DNA of 64,000 bases from NCBI GenBank assembly GCA_023245865.1, contig JAHFJN010000001.1:327649-391648 (forward strand), written 5' to 3'. Every line of letters starts with the position of its first letter. Within the stretch, counting starts at the first letter, position 1. The position numbers and the translations under genes were made by a program. The notes beneath the pieces were generated by a model. The model had not been told where the DNA came from. It searched no databases and saw only the letters and a program-made list of their open reading frames with translations. This document shows positions 9,401 to 18,306 of this stretch, piece by piece. The stretch comes from Candidatus Peribacteria bacterium. Lineage in GTDB: Bacteria > Patescibacteriota > Gracilibacteria > Peribacterales > Peribacteraceae.

Positions 9401-10306
9401 ATCGATCGCATCGTCACCGAGCACTTCTTTTCTGTCCTGCAGATATTCTTTTAATGCACCCTGAATGCATCTCTGCATTGAGGAACGCATCATCGCGTCT
9501 GCATCGCTCTTGTCATTTCCATCGCCGACAAATTGCCCATCGATGAAGAAATTCTGGAGTGCAGTCGTGAATGTCGTATGACGGCAGTGATCCGACCAGT
9601 ACGTATCGATGACTTTCAGTTCGGTGACGGTCGGGTTTCTTCCTTTCCCCAGAAAATACTCCTGAACCTTGTGCATATCAGCGATTGTCATCGCGAGCTT
9701 GTATCCGTCTTTGCCAGCAAGCGCTTTGAGCTCCGCGTCATTGGCAACTGTGAATCCGTCCAGAACTTTCACATCGTCTGGATCGAAGAGCGGTTCTTCG
9801 AGTGTACGCGGTCGGTCCTGCGATGCCTCGCGGTTTTCATTTTTATTGATGAGATATTGTTTGAGCGAGCCGAGAACATCCTCAGGCAAATTCCCTTCAA
9901 CAACGATGCACTCCGCCGTCCGGACTTTTGATGATTTGCCCGTCTCCAAGAGAATGCACTGCTGGGCCCAGTCCTCCGTCTGATTGTACTGACCGGGTTG
10001 CGATTCGATAGCAATGACCGTCGCCGTATTGGAGAACTGCTGAAAGAAAACTTCAGGCATGATCTCGTCGACGGGCGCTTCGCCAAGGATGGCACGTCGC
10101 ACACCGTCAAATTCCACATACTCCAGTCCGGAAACATCGTAGCGTGTCCCGGTACGAACATTGGTCACGCTGGGACAGCGCAGCTGTGTATGAATGAAAT
10201 GCAGAAGGTCCGCACCCATCGGATCGTTCGCTGCTTTTTTCATCACAAAGCATCTGCGTACGATGTCGCATTCCGCTGAATCCGATGATTCCTGTGCATG
10301 TTCCAT
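6440..10306 (-). CDS. purL: Phosphoribosylformylglycinamidine synthase (fused PurL-PurQ)
   Basis: Fourth step of de novo purine synthesis: FGAR + Gln + ATP to FGAM. The 1288-aa chain carries synthetase domains (HNHPTEIEPYGGAATCVGGAIRDP, then NDFGAGGVSVAIGELSDGLDVDLD, then SIGGKDSMSGSF) and a C-terminal glutaminase domain with the nucleophile in GICNGFQ and the partner in PIAHGEGK. GTNCEYET and LPGGFSAGDE also belong to the glutaminase part. It stands alone here without other pur genes. The leader is pyrimidine-rich, following a strong promoter at 10326-10355. MKKAAND, 21 codons downstream, is a possible alternative start. Confidence 0.96.
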   Translation of the reverse strand: MEHAQESSDSAECDIVRRCFVMKKAANDPMGADLLHFIHTQLRCPSVTNVRTGTRYDVSGLEYVEFDGVRRAILGEAPVDEIMPEVFFQQFSNTATVIAIESQPGQYNQTEDWAQQCILLETGKSSKVRTAECIVVEGNLPEDVLGSLKQYLINKNENREASQDRPRTLEEPLFDPDDVKVLDGFTVANDAELKALAGKDGYKLAMTIADMHKVQEYFLGKGRNPTVTELKVIDTYWSDHCRHTTFTTALQNFFIDGQFVGDGNDKSDADAMMRSSMQRCIQGALKEYLQDRKEVLGDDAIDSPPNLMELATLSMKRLKTKGKLDDMENSKENNAASIIVPVRFEDGHTEQWLYMFKNETHNHPTEIEPYGGAATCVGGAIRDPLSGRAYVFMGMRLSGSGDPRIPLSDTLPGKLSQRRITTGAAAGYSGYGNQIGVPTQKVVEVYHSGFVAKRLECGFVGGAVPLENVCREDPEDGDVVILLGGRTGRDGMGGATGSSIGLSRTSIDECGVEVQKGNAPGERMIQRLFNNPKVSKLIKRCNDFGAGGVSVAIGELSDGLDVDLDRVPLKYKGLDGTEIAISESQERMAVVVSRKNLKKFLKLAEAENLEATQVAIVTNKDALTMKWRGNTICDLDRNFLNGGWAPRTANVDMPLPADIASFFTRLPEGIDADAPLAQQWIQNLGRLNVCSKRGIQQRFDSTVGANTVKNPYGGRHQVSPSEAALVKFPASGATTAVASSIGFDPDLSAESPFHGAIYAVVDAIARIVATGGKRKDVRLTMQNFFEKLGDDAKRWGKPMLAQLGKYLAEKMLGVASIGGKDSMSGSFTDETTGNRIDVPPTLVAFAIATMQSKRAIHSEFQQRFSTIVHLRAPRDVSSVPDWKNLRDMWKRVHKQAKKGNILSAHAVHSGGLAAALTEMSIGNGVGADISHNPADPSDWFSPEYGSIVVEIPDGADPAALFEGLPYSRIGRTGANSRLRIMDADQTCFDRADLVEAYESPLDPVFPRTQAASGDGVDVSKEPFTMRAARSSDIKRIVHPKVGVLVLPGTNCEYETVDAFTAAGAKKIEVPVFVNLTRAKIEESVGRFADVIDRSQIIALPGGFSAGDEPKGSGKFGAAVLRSPRIADAMHRLRDRGGLVLGICNGFQTLIKSGLLTGNIRMLEEDDATLTHNDCGHFLSTNVRHRVTSVLSPWMSQFVTGDVADFPIAHGEGKLIQAQRDVWQKGQVPFQYVGNPNGSEASIAALTDDTGRIFGMMAHPERALSGLSINVPTERKGMRIFESGIAYFQ

Positions 10307-10325
10307 GAAAAAGGAAAAGGGGGCA

Positions 10326-10355
10326 ATCGTACGCCCGTGTAAAACAGCCTGTCAA
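10326..10355 (-). promoter_or_regulatory. purL promoter
   Basis: TTGACA (10350-10355) and TACGAT (10326-10331) on the minus strand, spacer 18 bp. The -35 overlaps the ruvX stop codon. The predicted start leaves a leader of about 12 nt consisting only of pyrimidines (CTTTTCCTTTTTC) before the ATG. Confidence 0.65.
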
Positions 10356-10726
10356 AGTTCCTTCCGTGCCTCAAGGAACGTTCGCAGCAGCTCACAAGCG
10401 GCACGTGCGTCGCCATCGGTATCGCTCTGCCTTTGGGTGGTGTAGCGCTCGTCCTGAAACGCAACTTGCGCGCCACCCTCTGTCAGAAGACCAGCACAGC
10501 TTCGCACGAACGCGACTTGCGATCCTTCTGCACCGGAGGGCAGCAGTGGCAAACCGAGGACAATAAGGTCGATAGCACGGGCCTGCGTGATCGCAAGGAC
10601 TTGCTGTGCGAGTTCTTCTGGAGATTGATGCGTGAGAGTATCAAGCGGTAGAACGATCGCGGTAGCAGCATCAAAAAAAGCGAGACCGGTTCTGCGTGTT
10701 CCGACGTCCATCGACAGATACTTCAT
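10352..10726 (-). CDS. ruvX: YqgF/RuvX family RNase H-like nuclease
   Basis: Protein of 124 aa with an RNase H fold; in bacteria the family acts in 16S rRNA 5' maturation and is also proposed as a Holliday junction resolvase. The acidic motifs are present: MDVGTRRTGLA at the start, LGLPLLPSGAEG in the middle, DERYTT, and DGDARAACELLRTFL at the end. The ATG at 10726 (MKYLSMDVG) is chosen because the upstream in-frame extension runs through rpsT. It follows rpsT by 4 bp, so the two are co-transcribed. Confidence 0.88.
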   Translation of the reverse strand: MKYLSMDVGTRRTGLAFFDAATAIVLPLDTLTHQSPEELAQQVLAITQARAIDLIVLGLPLLPSGAEGSQVAFVRSCAGLLTEGGAQVAFQDERYTTQRQSDTDGDARAACELLRTFLEARKEL

Positions 10727-10730
10727 ACGA

Positions 10731-10991
10731 TTATTTCTTCGCGAGCATGCGCGCGACCAAAGATTTTTTATGATCGGCGTTTTTGTGGTGAATGAGTTGC
10801 TTCTTCGCCGCCATGTCGATGGATTTATAAACTTGGGGAAGCAGCTTCTGCGCATCATCCTTCTTGCCCTCCTTCACAAGATCACTCAGCTTTCGCATCA
10901 TCGTCTTCATGTTCGTTTTGTACGGCTGGAGGCGCGCGTGGCGAACGGCATTCTGTTTTGCACGCTTGATGGCGGAGAGAGTGAGAGGCAT
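10731..10991 (-). CDS. rpsT: 30S ribosomal protein S20
   Basis: Primary 16S rRNA-binding protein of 86 aa. It is basic and helical, with the family pattern SAIKRAKQNAVRHARLQPYKTNMKT at the N-terminus and the AAKKQLIHHKNADHKKSLVARML ending. First gene of an rpsT-ruvX unit and divergent from glmS. The promoter at 11006-11034 gives a leader of about 8 nt. Confidence 0.95.
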   Translation of the reverse strand: MPLTLSAIKRAKQNAVRHARLQPYKTNMKTMMRKLSDLVKEGKKDDAQKLLPQVYKSIDMAAKKQLIHHKNADHKKSLVARMLAKK

Positions 10992-11005
10992 AGGAAAGCG
11001 GGAAG

Positions 11006-11051
11006 AATGTAGAGGAGAGGACTAGGAACGTCAATTCGTTTGGCCTATACT
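11006..11051. promoter_or_regulatory. Divergent rpsT and glmS promoters
   Basis: For rpsT (minus) TTGACG (11029-11034) and TACATT (11006-11011) have a 17-bp spacer. For glmS (plus) TATACT (11046-11051) is followed by exactly six C residues and the ATG at 11058, so the mRNA should begin at or next to the start codon. No good -35 is seen for glmS. Confidence 0.6.
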
Positions 11052-11057
11052 CCCCCC

Positions 11058-12830
11058 ATGTGCGGTATTTTTGGCTTTGTTGGCAAAAGAACCGATGCGG
11101 CGGTCATGGCGGTGGAGGGCCTCAAGAGCCTCGAATACCGCGGATATGATTCGTGGGGCGTGGCGTGGAAGGAGGGGGACCACCTGAGCCACAAAAAGGA
11201 GATCGGGAAGATCAGCGGTGTCGATGGACACAGTCTGTGTGATGTGAGCTCTCTCGCGATCGGTCACACGCGGTGGGCGACGCACGGAGGCGTGACACGG
11301 GAGAATGCACACCCGCAGTTCAATGAAGACAAAACAATCGCAGTCGTGCACAATGGCATCTTTGAAAATTACCAACAACTGCGTAGTGAACTGCGCACGA
11401 AGGGCCACACGTTCACGTCAGACACGGACACCGAAGTCGCCCCGCACCTTATAGAAGAGTACCTGAAGGAAACGGGGGATTTCGCGCACGCGGTACGACT
11501 CGCCTGCAAGCGATTCACCGGACGATATGCGATCCTCGCCGTTCATGCGGCGAGTGAGACACTCGTCGCAGCCCGAACGGGATCGCCATTGATCATCGGA
11601 GTGGGAGAGGGGGGATATTTCATCGCATCGGACACGCCCGCATTTCAAGCGCACACGCGGACGGTGCAGTACTTGGATGACGGCGAAATGGTCATCACAA
11701 ACGGGAAGAATATTTTGTTTTCAGATATCGAGACAGGCGGCGAGCGTACAAAGCGTGAGATCGAGATTCCGGTGAGCGAAGCGCCGTCAGACAAAGGAGA
11801 CTTCGCACACTTCATGCTCAAAGAAATCATGGATCAGAAGGAATCGATCGCGAGAGCCGTGAACCAGAGTGAGCAGGAAATCGAAACGATTGCGGAGGCG
11901 ATCAGAAATGCGAAGGGTACCTTTCTCGTCGGCTGTGGCACCGCTGGAAAGGCATGTATGGCGGCGGAGTACTTCTTCTCCGTCGTCGCGGAGCATCACG
12001 TGAACTTTGCACCCGCGAGCGAATTTAAGCTCTACCACCACTTCCTAAAAAAGGAGAGTCTCCTCATCGTCGTCAGTCAGAGCGGAGAGACCGCGGACGT
12101 GCTCGAGGCAATGCAAGTGGCGAAGAGCAAAGGAGCAAAGGTACTCTCGATCGTGAATGTAAAGGGATCGAGCATCGATCGCGCATCGGATTACACACTC
12201 TGTATCAATGCCGGACCCGAGCGCGCGGTCGCATCAACGAAGGCGCTCACCGGACAACTCGCGGTGCTGCTGCTGATTGCGTATGCGCTCGTCGGACGCT
12301 TAAAAGAGGGGAAAAAACTGCTACTCGAAACCGCTTCGATGATCAATGACATGCTGAACCCGCGCTACGTCGAGCGACTCACGCAACTCGCCGACCGCAT
12401 CAAGCGACACGAGAACCTCTACATCATCGGCAAGAGCTGGAATTATCCGATGGCGCTCGAGAGCGCGATCAAGATCCAAGAAGTGAGTTACATCCATGCC
12501 GAAGGGTTTGCAGGGGGTGAACTCAAGCACGGACCGATCGCACTCATTGAGGACGGAACTCCCTGCATCGTGCTTGCGGGCAGAGACGAGGTGATGCCGG
12601 ATATTTTGAGTAATGCGGTGCAACTCCGCGCGCGCGGCGCACTGATCATCGGTGTGTCACCGGAGCCGAATGAAATCTTTGATGAGTGGATCCGCGTGCC
12701 GGACGCCGCCTCAGCGCAGGCGATCGTCAACATCATCCCGATCCAGGTGCTTGCGTACTTCCTCGCGGTGCAGCGAGGGAAGGATCCCGATATGCCGAGA
12801 AATTTGGCAAAGAGTGTTACAGTGAAGTGA
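11058..12830 (+). CDS. glmS: Glutamine-fructose-6-phosphate aminotransferase (isomerizing)
   Basis: Makes glucosamine-6-phosphate for peptidoglycan. The start at 11058 places Cys as residue 2 (MCGIFGFVG), the N-terminal nucleophile exposed after Met removal; an ATG-less extension to 11040 is rejected. The class II amidotransferase domain has YRGYDSWG, HTRWATHG and HNGIFENY. Two SIS domains follow (VGCGTAGKACMA, SQSGETADVLEAM, ASTKALTGQ; EGFAGGELKHGPIALIE). The end DPDMPRNLAKSVTVK is canonical. 590 aa. Convergent with the ftsI-like gene 9 bp away. Confidence 0.97.
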   Translation: MCGIFGFVGKRTDAAVMAVEGLKSLEYRGYDSWGVAWKEGDHLSHKKEIGKISGVDGHSLCDVSSLAIGHTRWATHGGVTRENAHPQFNEDKTIAVVHNGIFENYQQLRSELRTKGHTFTSDTDTEVAPHLIEEYLKETGDFAHAVRLACKRFTGRYAILAVHAASETLVAARTGSPLIIGVGEGGYFIASDTPAFQAHTRTVQYLDDGEMVITNGKNILFSDIETGGERTKREIEIPVSEAPSDKGDFAHFMLKEIMDQKESIARAVNQSEQEIETIAEAIRNAKGTFLVGCGTAGKACMAAEYFFSVVAEHHVNFAPASEFKLYHHFLKKESLLIVVSQSGETADVLEAMQVAKSKGAKVLSIVNVKGSSIDRASDYTLCINAGPERAVASTKALTGQLAVLLLIAYALVGRLKEGKKLLLETASMINDMLNPRYVERLTQLADRIKRHENLYIIGKSWNYPMALESAIKIQEVSYIHAEGFAGGELKHGPIALIEDGTPCIVLAGRDEVMPDILSNAVQLRARGALIIGVSPEPNEIFDEWIRVPDAASAQAIVNIIPIQVLAYFLAVQRGKDPDMPRNLAKSVTVK

Positions 12831-12839
12831 TGCCTCCTC

Positions 12840-15389
12840 CTACCTCTCATCCGGCGGTATCCCGTAATATTTAAAAAGAAACTCAGCGATGTCGTGAAAG
12901 AGAGGCCCCGCGGTTGATTCACCGTAGACAACGAGGCTGCGTTTGGGGCGGTCGAATTTCACGAGGATGACGAATTTGGGGTGGGTGGCAGGGGCGTAGC
13001 CCATGTAGGTGCCGATCGTGGAGCCGGTGCCCGTCTCGTAGCGACCGCCCGGACCGGCGATCTGGCTGGTGCCGGTTTTACCCGCGACCGTATACCCTTT
13101 GACCTTTCCCCGTTTCGCAAATCCATTGTTTGCGCTGCTCACGAGCATAGCGGTGATGGTGTCGGAGGTTTCCGGCTTGATGATTTGGTCGACGATGACG
13201 GGCTCGTTCTTCTCGATGGTTCCGTCGGGGTGGATGGTACGGTCGATGATCGTCGGTCGCATGAGCTTGCCGCCGTTGGCGAGTGCGCTGAACGCCGTGA
13301 TCATTTGCAGGGGTGTCGCAGAAATTCCCTGACCGAAGGCGGCGGTTGCAAGCAAAGTTTTGCTCCAGGAGCGCCACGGTTTCAGTTCGCCGGTGAGTTC
13401 ATCATCGAGCTCTATACCGGTCACGTGCCCGAAACCGAAGCGTTCGATCATGTGATGGAAAAGTTTTTTTCCGAGGCGACCGGAGACCGTAGTCATGCAG
13501 GTATTGATGGAAAATTCCAAGCAGTTCGTCATCGTCACTTTGCCGTAGTATTTCAGGAGCGCATTCTTGATGGTGTAGGTGTCGACTTCGACCGGCCCCT
13601 TGTCGTCGTAGATGAGATCGGGCGTGACTTCCCCCTGGTCGAGCGCGATTGCCATCGTGATCGGCTTCATGACAGAGCCCGGCTCGTAAATCTCCTGGAC
13701 GGAGCGATTGAGGTACGCGCCGACGCCGATGTTGTTTTTATATTTGAGCCAAATTCCCTTCAAGCTGGTCGGGAAAATTTCTTGCCTTGTATTCTCGCCG
13801 AAATAGAGAAAATACCGCGCGAGATCTTTAAGATCGAACTGCTGTTGAACTTCTGCGAGAGATTTTTGGATCTTGTCGGGAAGTTTCGCACGTTCTTCAT
13901 CGGAAAAGATTTGCGGAAGGTATCCCTTCACAATACGAGCGTTCGTTTGCGGGTTGTAAATTTCCACCACAATTGTTTTTTCACGATCGGGAGGAAGATT
14001 GAGCGGGACCTTCTCGTACACGGACGCATAACTGTTGCGCCGGAAGAGCGGGGCATTCGCCATCGCAATGACATGCCCGGTGAACGGATCCATGACGACG
14101 ACCTGCCCGCTCTCCGCATCGTATTTCTGAAGTCCATCCTGCAGCAAGCGCTCGACCTCCTTCTGCACGAACGGATCGATAGTGAGCACGATGCTGTCAC
14201 CGTCCTTCGGATTGATGATGGTTTGGTTGGAAGTCAAAATCTGCCCGCCTTGGAGATCTGAAACCGTACTGATGAGACCTTCCTGACCACGCAGCTGCGC
14301 ATCGAACGTTCGCTCGACGCCGTACTGCGCCTCCTGATTGGTATTCATGAATCCCACGACCTGCGATGCGATCGTATCATCGGGATAAAACCGCCAGTGT
14401 TCGGGCAGGAGCGCGATGCTGCGCAGGGGATCTTGAATGGTATCGGCTTCTTCGCGCGTTCGCGCCTGCGCGCGCTTACGATTGGTCTCGGTCAAGGATT
14501 GCAGTAACTTCTCCTTGATACGCAGTGTCGTCTGCGGACTCAGACGCCGAAGAATAGGAACGTAACGCAGCGGGCGTGTGCGCAAGGACGGTAAAATTTT
14601 TATCGCATCGATATTCAGAACCGGCGCGAGTGATCGACTGATGGATGTGAGGTTACTCTGCGGAGTCTCCTCGGGATTCGCAAAGATCAACTTCTGCGGT
14701 TCGTTGATGTCAACTCCCGGAAGGTTCAGCTCGCGCACTTTTTTGATCTCGATCTTCGTGGCGCTGTACTTCAGCGGAACAAACGTCACGCGTTTTTCAG
14801 AGATGCGCCGCTCGATGTCACGCGCAAACAAGCGCCGCACCTCCGTGATATCGGGAACCTTGGCATCGGGATTCATAGTGGGAAGATCGACGGGGAGCGG
14901 CTCCAAGAGCGAACCCGATGACAATCGATGCACAAACGCGAGCGGATCGTACTGCGGACTGAAGGGAGAACCAGGAAACGTAATCAGTTCGCGGGGACAG
15001 TCTTCCGTGCCGCCGGCACATTTTTGGTAAACATCCTCCGTGATAAGCAGCGGTGCGAGCGTATCGGCAATGCGAGCGGGATCCTGTGTGATCAGCGGGT
15101 CGACGTAGAGGAGATCCAAGGTTGTGTTGGTTGCAAGAATGGATGTTTCGTGTGTTTTTCCGTTGAGGGCGAACACTTCTCCACGCAACGCCGGCAATTT
15201 GATGCCGTGGAGCTGCTGATCTTGTGCTTGATCATAATAAAATTTCCTGTCAATAAGTTGCAATTCCATCATGCGCGATACGATGGTCAAGGCGCACACA
15301 AGGAGAAACCCGTGCACAATGACCATTCGACGAAGGAGGGAACGCTTCTTCTGCGTTTCGGAACGTTGTGAGAGAGACGGTATGAGCAT
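12840..15389 (-). CDS. FtsI/PBP2-type peptidoglycan D,D-transpeptidase
   Basis: Class B penicillin-binding protein, 849 aa. One transmembrane helix near the N-terminus (MVIVHGFLLVCALTIV) is followed by a PBP dimerisation region (LPALRGEVFALNG) and the transpeptidase domain with SxxK in PGSVMKPITMA, SxN in EFSINTCMT and KTG in AGKTGTSQIAG. It is longer than FtsI of Escherichia coli (588 aa), mostly between the dimerisation and catalytic parts. No PASTA domain. The ATG at 15389 is chosen because longer forms run into the divergent pilB-like gene. It is separated from the rsmH-ftsL pair at 47-48 kb. Confidence 0.92.
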   Translation of the reverse strand: MLIPSLSQRSETQKKRSLLRRMVIVHGFLLVCALTIVSRMMELQLIDRKFYYDQAQDQQLHGIKLPALRGEVFALNGKTHETSILATNTTLDLLYVDPLITQDPARIADTLAPLLITEDVYQKCAGGTEDCPRELITFPGSPFSPQYDPLAFVHRLSSGSLLEPLPVDLPTMNPDAKVPDITEVRRLFARDIERRISEKRVTFVPLKYSATKIEIKKVRELNLPGVDINEPQKLIFANPEETPQSNLTSISRSLAPVLNIDAIKILPSLRTRPLRYVPILRRLSPQTTLRIKEKLLQSLTETNRKRAQARTREEADTIQDPLRSIALLPEHWRFYPDDTIASQVVGFMNTNQEAQYGVERTFDAQLRGQEGLISTVSDLQGGQILTSNQTIINPKDGDSIVLTIDPFVQKEVERLLQDGLQKYDAESGQVVVMDPFTGHVIAMANAPLFRRNSYASVYEKVPLNLPPDREKTIVVEIYNPQTNARIVKGYLPQIFSDEERAKLPDKIQKSLAEVQQQFDLKDLARYFLYFGENTRQEIFPTSLKGIWLKYKNNIGVGAYLNRSVQEIYEPGSVMKPITMAIALDQGEVTPDLIYDDKGPVEVDTYTIKNALLKYYGKVTMTNCLEFSINTCMTTVSGRLGKKLFHHMIERFGFGHVTGIELDDELTGELKPWRSWSKTLLATAAFGQGISATPLQMITAFSALANGGKLMRPTIIDRTIHPDGTIEKNEPVIVDQIIKPETSDTITAMLVSSANNGFAKRGKVKGYTVAGKTGTSQIAGPGGRYETGTGSTIGTYMGYAPATHPKFVILVKFDRPKRSLVVYGESTAGPLFHDIAEFLFKYYGIPPDER

Positions 15390-15439
15390 CGCAGGCACGT
15401 AGGATAGCAGGATGAAGCCAATTGTGATATACTGTTTGG

Positions 15440-16540
15440 ATGGCACATCCTGACTTTTCCGGTCTGAATGGCGAGCAATTACTCGAAGATTTGCAGCAAT
15501 ACTGCTCGAAAATCGGCGTCTCAGATATTCATACCTCTCCGGAGAAGGGGAGTGTTCGCTTGGAAATTCGTCTCCGCGGTGTGCTGGAGGCACTCCCGCC
15601 GATGACGGCTGAAAATTACGAACAGATGCTCCGCAGAATCAAATTTCTCTCCAAATTGAAATTGAACGTGACGAATATTCCACAGGACGGTCAATACACC
15701 TTCGAAACGGAGGGCCGCACGGTCAACATTCGTGTTGCGACACTGCCTTCGCGCTTCGGCGAGACGGTGACACTGCGTTTGCTCGATCCGAAGCGCGGTA
15801 TTATTCCTCTCGAAACGCTCGGATTTCCGGGCGACATGAAGAAACAATTGGAAGAGCTGGCACGCTTGCCGCACGGGCTGATCCTCGTTACGGGTCCTAC
15901 GGGATCCGGAAAAACGACAACGCTCTACTCGTTGCTCAGCACCGTGATCGGCACCGCGCGCAACATCATCACCCTGGAAGACCCTGTCGAATATGAAATC
16001 AAAGGGATCGTACAAAGTGAGATCGATCCGGACCATGGATTCACTTTTTCTTCGGGACTCAGGTCGATCCTGCGTCATGACCCGAACATCATTCTCGTCG
16101 GTGAAATTCGTGATCTTGAAACCGCCCAGACCGCCATCGATGCGTCCCTCACCGGACACTTGGTCTTGAGTACGCTCCATACGAACTCCGCCATTGAAGC
16201 GATCCCACGTCTGCTCTCGATGGGCGTCAGTCCCTATACGTTCGCGCCCGCACTGCGTGCGATTCTCGCGCAAAGACTGATCCGTACGCTCAGTGATACA
16301 TCCAAAGCGGCCGCTTCGTACGACCCCTCGAACCCCGAAACGTACGCAGGACGTATGACACTCCCCGAACTCCTCGTCGTCAGTCCTGTCCTTCGCGACA
16401 TGGTTCTCACGCAGGAGCGAGAGGAAGCGCTCCTCGAACAGGCGAAAAAAGATGGCTATCTGCCGATGAAGGAGTGGGGAAAAATTCTCGTGGAACAGAA
16501 GATCACGAGCAAGGAAGAAATTGCGAGAGTAACGTCCTGA
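15440..16540 (+). CDS. Type IV pilus/type II secretion ATPase (PilB/GspE-like, short form)
   Basis: Cytoplasmic hexameric motor ATPase, 366 aa. Present are Walker A GPTGSGKTTT, the Asp box (TLEDPVEYEI), Walker B IILVGEIRD and the His box TGHLVLSTLHTN. It lacks the N-terminal MshEN/GspE-N region and the tetra-cysteine zinc insert of full PilB, so it resembles a trimmed PilB or a PilT-like motor. Extended -10 TGATATACT sits six bases before the ATG, predicting a leaderless mRNA. No other complete pilus gene lies nearby; a GspF-like N-domain protein is at 58759. Confidence 0.88.
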   Translation: MAHPDFSGLNGEQLLEDLQQYCSKIGVSDIHTSPEKGSVRLEIRLRGVLEALPPMTAENYEQMLRRIKFLSKLKLNVTNIPQDGQYTFETEGRTVNIRVATLPSRFGETVTLRLLDPKRGIIPLETLGFPGDMKKQLEELARLPHGLILVTGPTGSGKTTTLYSLLSTVIGTARNIITLEDPVEYEIKGIVQSEIDPDHGFTFSSGLRSILRHDPNIILVGEIRDLETAQTAIDASLTGHLVLSTLHTNSAIEAIPRLLSMGVSPYTFAPALRAILAQRLIRTLSDTSKAAASYDPSNPETYAGRMTLPELLVVSPVLRDMVLTQEREEALLEQAKKDGYLPMKEWGKILVEQKITSKEEIARVTS

Positions 16541-16611
16541 GCACCGGATGTGATCGAGGGAAGAGAAATGACTTGCGCACGTCTGTGAATTTCACGTACG
16601 CTTTTCCTCCT

Positions 16612-18306
16612 ATGTTCCGACGCTACCGACAGAGGCGCGGGCCCTATGCACTTGCGGCACCCTCCGTCCTCCCTGCGATCGCTCTTCGCATCGCGCTCGT
16701 TGCAGTGGCGCTCCTGCTGCTGTTTTTTGTCGGACGCTGGATCATTCATCTCTTTGGCGGCGGGAACGAAACGGTGCGCAGCCCCGTCGCGCTCTCGATC
16801 GAAAAACACAGCACAGTGAGTGTTTCGCTGGAGGGGGGCCTCACACAACGCGCGGAGGACGACCTAAAACTCTATGCGAACGACACCGTCGGCACCGGAA
16901 CAAACGGCCACGCTCTCCTCACGTTCTTCGATGGAAGCCGCGTGCGACTCGACGAACAAACAGACATGACGGTTACCGACAGCATGCACGGAACGGAAGA
17001 ATCATCATTCGCCGTCACACTGAAACGCGGATCCGTATGGGTACGGGTACCGACGAGCGATGCATTTTCGGGCGCGATCATTCGGACGCTGACGACGCCA
17101 CGGTTCATCTGCACGCTCGCAGCGGACACGGAAGCTGTGATCAACGCAAACACCATCGTCGTCTTCCGCGCGGACGGGAACGGAGTGCAACTCGATGTGA
17201 AGGGCGCGAAGGGACCCCTCATGCTCGGCGAGGGGCAGCAGCTCACGCTGCCGGCAAGCGTTGACTCGAAGAGCAATCTGGAAAAATACCGCAGCGCGAT
17301 TGATCCGCTCGCGGCGGCGAAACCGTTCGTTCTCGAAAGCAGAATCGCAGCTGCACCGCGCGCGACGGAGCAATCGTTTCCGCAGCTTCAGAATAATGCG
17401 ATCATGACGATCACGGCGCCTGCGGAGGGAGCAACGATCAATGCATCGACCGTCATCGTAAAAGGCACCGTGGGTTCGAAAGTCGACCGCGTTCGGGTCA
17501 ATGGCTATCAAGCAAATATCGATACGAACCAAGGAACATTTTCCGAAGAAATTTCGCTGACAAATGGTGCCACCATGGACATTCAGGTGGAAGCGCTCGA
17601 TGCAAATGACATCGTGCTGAGCGAACTCACACGCACGATCAACCATACGAAACTGACAGTAACGCCTCCGGCGATCACCAAACCAGCCGGAAACGGGCAG
17701 ACGTATCGCACGCAGAGAACGGAGATTGAGATCAGGGGAACCGCGACATCCAAGACAAACGCCGTGATGGTCAATGACTACAAACTCCAACTCTTCCGTT
17801 CGGGGGATACGACGTGGAGCTACCTGGCAAGTACCGCGCTGGATAATCTGCATACGGGAAAGAACGTGTTCGATGTCGTTTCGATTGATGAAGCAGGCAG
17901 CAGAAGCGACGCCGCGCATCTGACGATCCTGCTCGAGGAAGGTGTCGAAGGCCTTGTCAGTACGGGCTCGACGATACCGACTGCGGTGGATGAAGCATCG
18001 TTACCAAAAAATCCGCCGCTCACGCCCGGCACGCTTGCAGTCACGGGCCCGACACCGGGCTCACAGCACACAGCAACCGGCAGTGAATTTGTTCTGGAGG
18101 GAACAACCTCCGGCACGACCGACAGCGTGTGGGTGAACGGATACAAGTTGCAACTCTATCGACCGGGAAAAACAACGTGGAACTACATCGCGAGCGTAGC
18201 GTTCAAAACACTGAAAATCGGAACGAACACGTATCGCATCACCGCACGCAACGGCAAGGGGGAGATTCTGGATACGATGGAGTATACGGTCACCTATAAG
18301 CCCTAA
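16612..18306 (+). CDS. Membrane-anchored FecR-domain protein with Ig-like repeats
   Basis: Protein of 564 aa. A basic N-terminus and one transmembrane helix (about 21-46) precede a FecR-like domain (DGSRVRLDEQTDMTV, LKRGSVWVRV). Three beta-rich Ig-like repeats follow. The last two are clearly related, each with V-VN-YKLQL-R-G-TTW-Y-AS. A cell-surface or pilus-associated role is inferred. The ATG at 16612 (MFRRYRQRRG) follows TTTTCCTCCT and is preferred over starts inside the preceding ATPase gene. No sigma or anti-sigma gene is adjacent, so classic FecR signalling is not implied. Confidence 0.82.
   Translation: MFRRYRQRRGPYALAAPSVLPAIALRIALVAVALLLLFFVGRWIIHLFGGGNETVRSPVALSIEKHSTVSVSLEGGLTQRAEDDLKLYANDTVGTGTNGHALLTFFDGSRVRLDEQTDMTVTDSMHGTEESSFAVTLKRGSVWVRVPTSDAFSGAIIRTLTTPRFICTLAADTEAVINANTIVVFRADGNGVQLDVKGAKGPLMLGEGQQLTLPASVDSKSNLEKYRSAIDPLAAAKPFVLESRIAAAPRATEQSFPQLQNNAIMTITAPAEGATINASTVIVKGTVGSKVDRVRVNGYQANIDTNQGTFSEEISLTNGATMDIQVEALDANDIVLSELTRTINHTKLTVTPPAITKPAGNGQTYRTQRTEIEIRGTATSKTNAVMVNDYKLQLFRSGDTTWSYLASTALDNLHTGKNVFDVVSIDEAGSRSDAAHLTILLEEGVEGLVSTGSTIPTAVDEASLPKNPPLTPGTLAVTGPTPGSQHTATGSEFVLEGTTSGTTDSVWVNGYKLQLYRPGKTTWNYIASVAFKTLKIGTNTYRITARNGKGEILDTMEYTVTYKP

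Noticed and set aside
12981-14261. Plus-strand open frame of 426 codons antisense to the ftsI-like gene
   Set aside because: The opposite strand has all three penicillin-binding motifs; this frame is a shadow.
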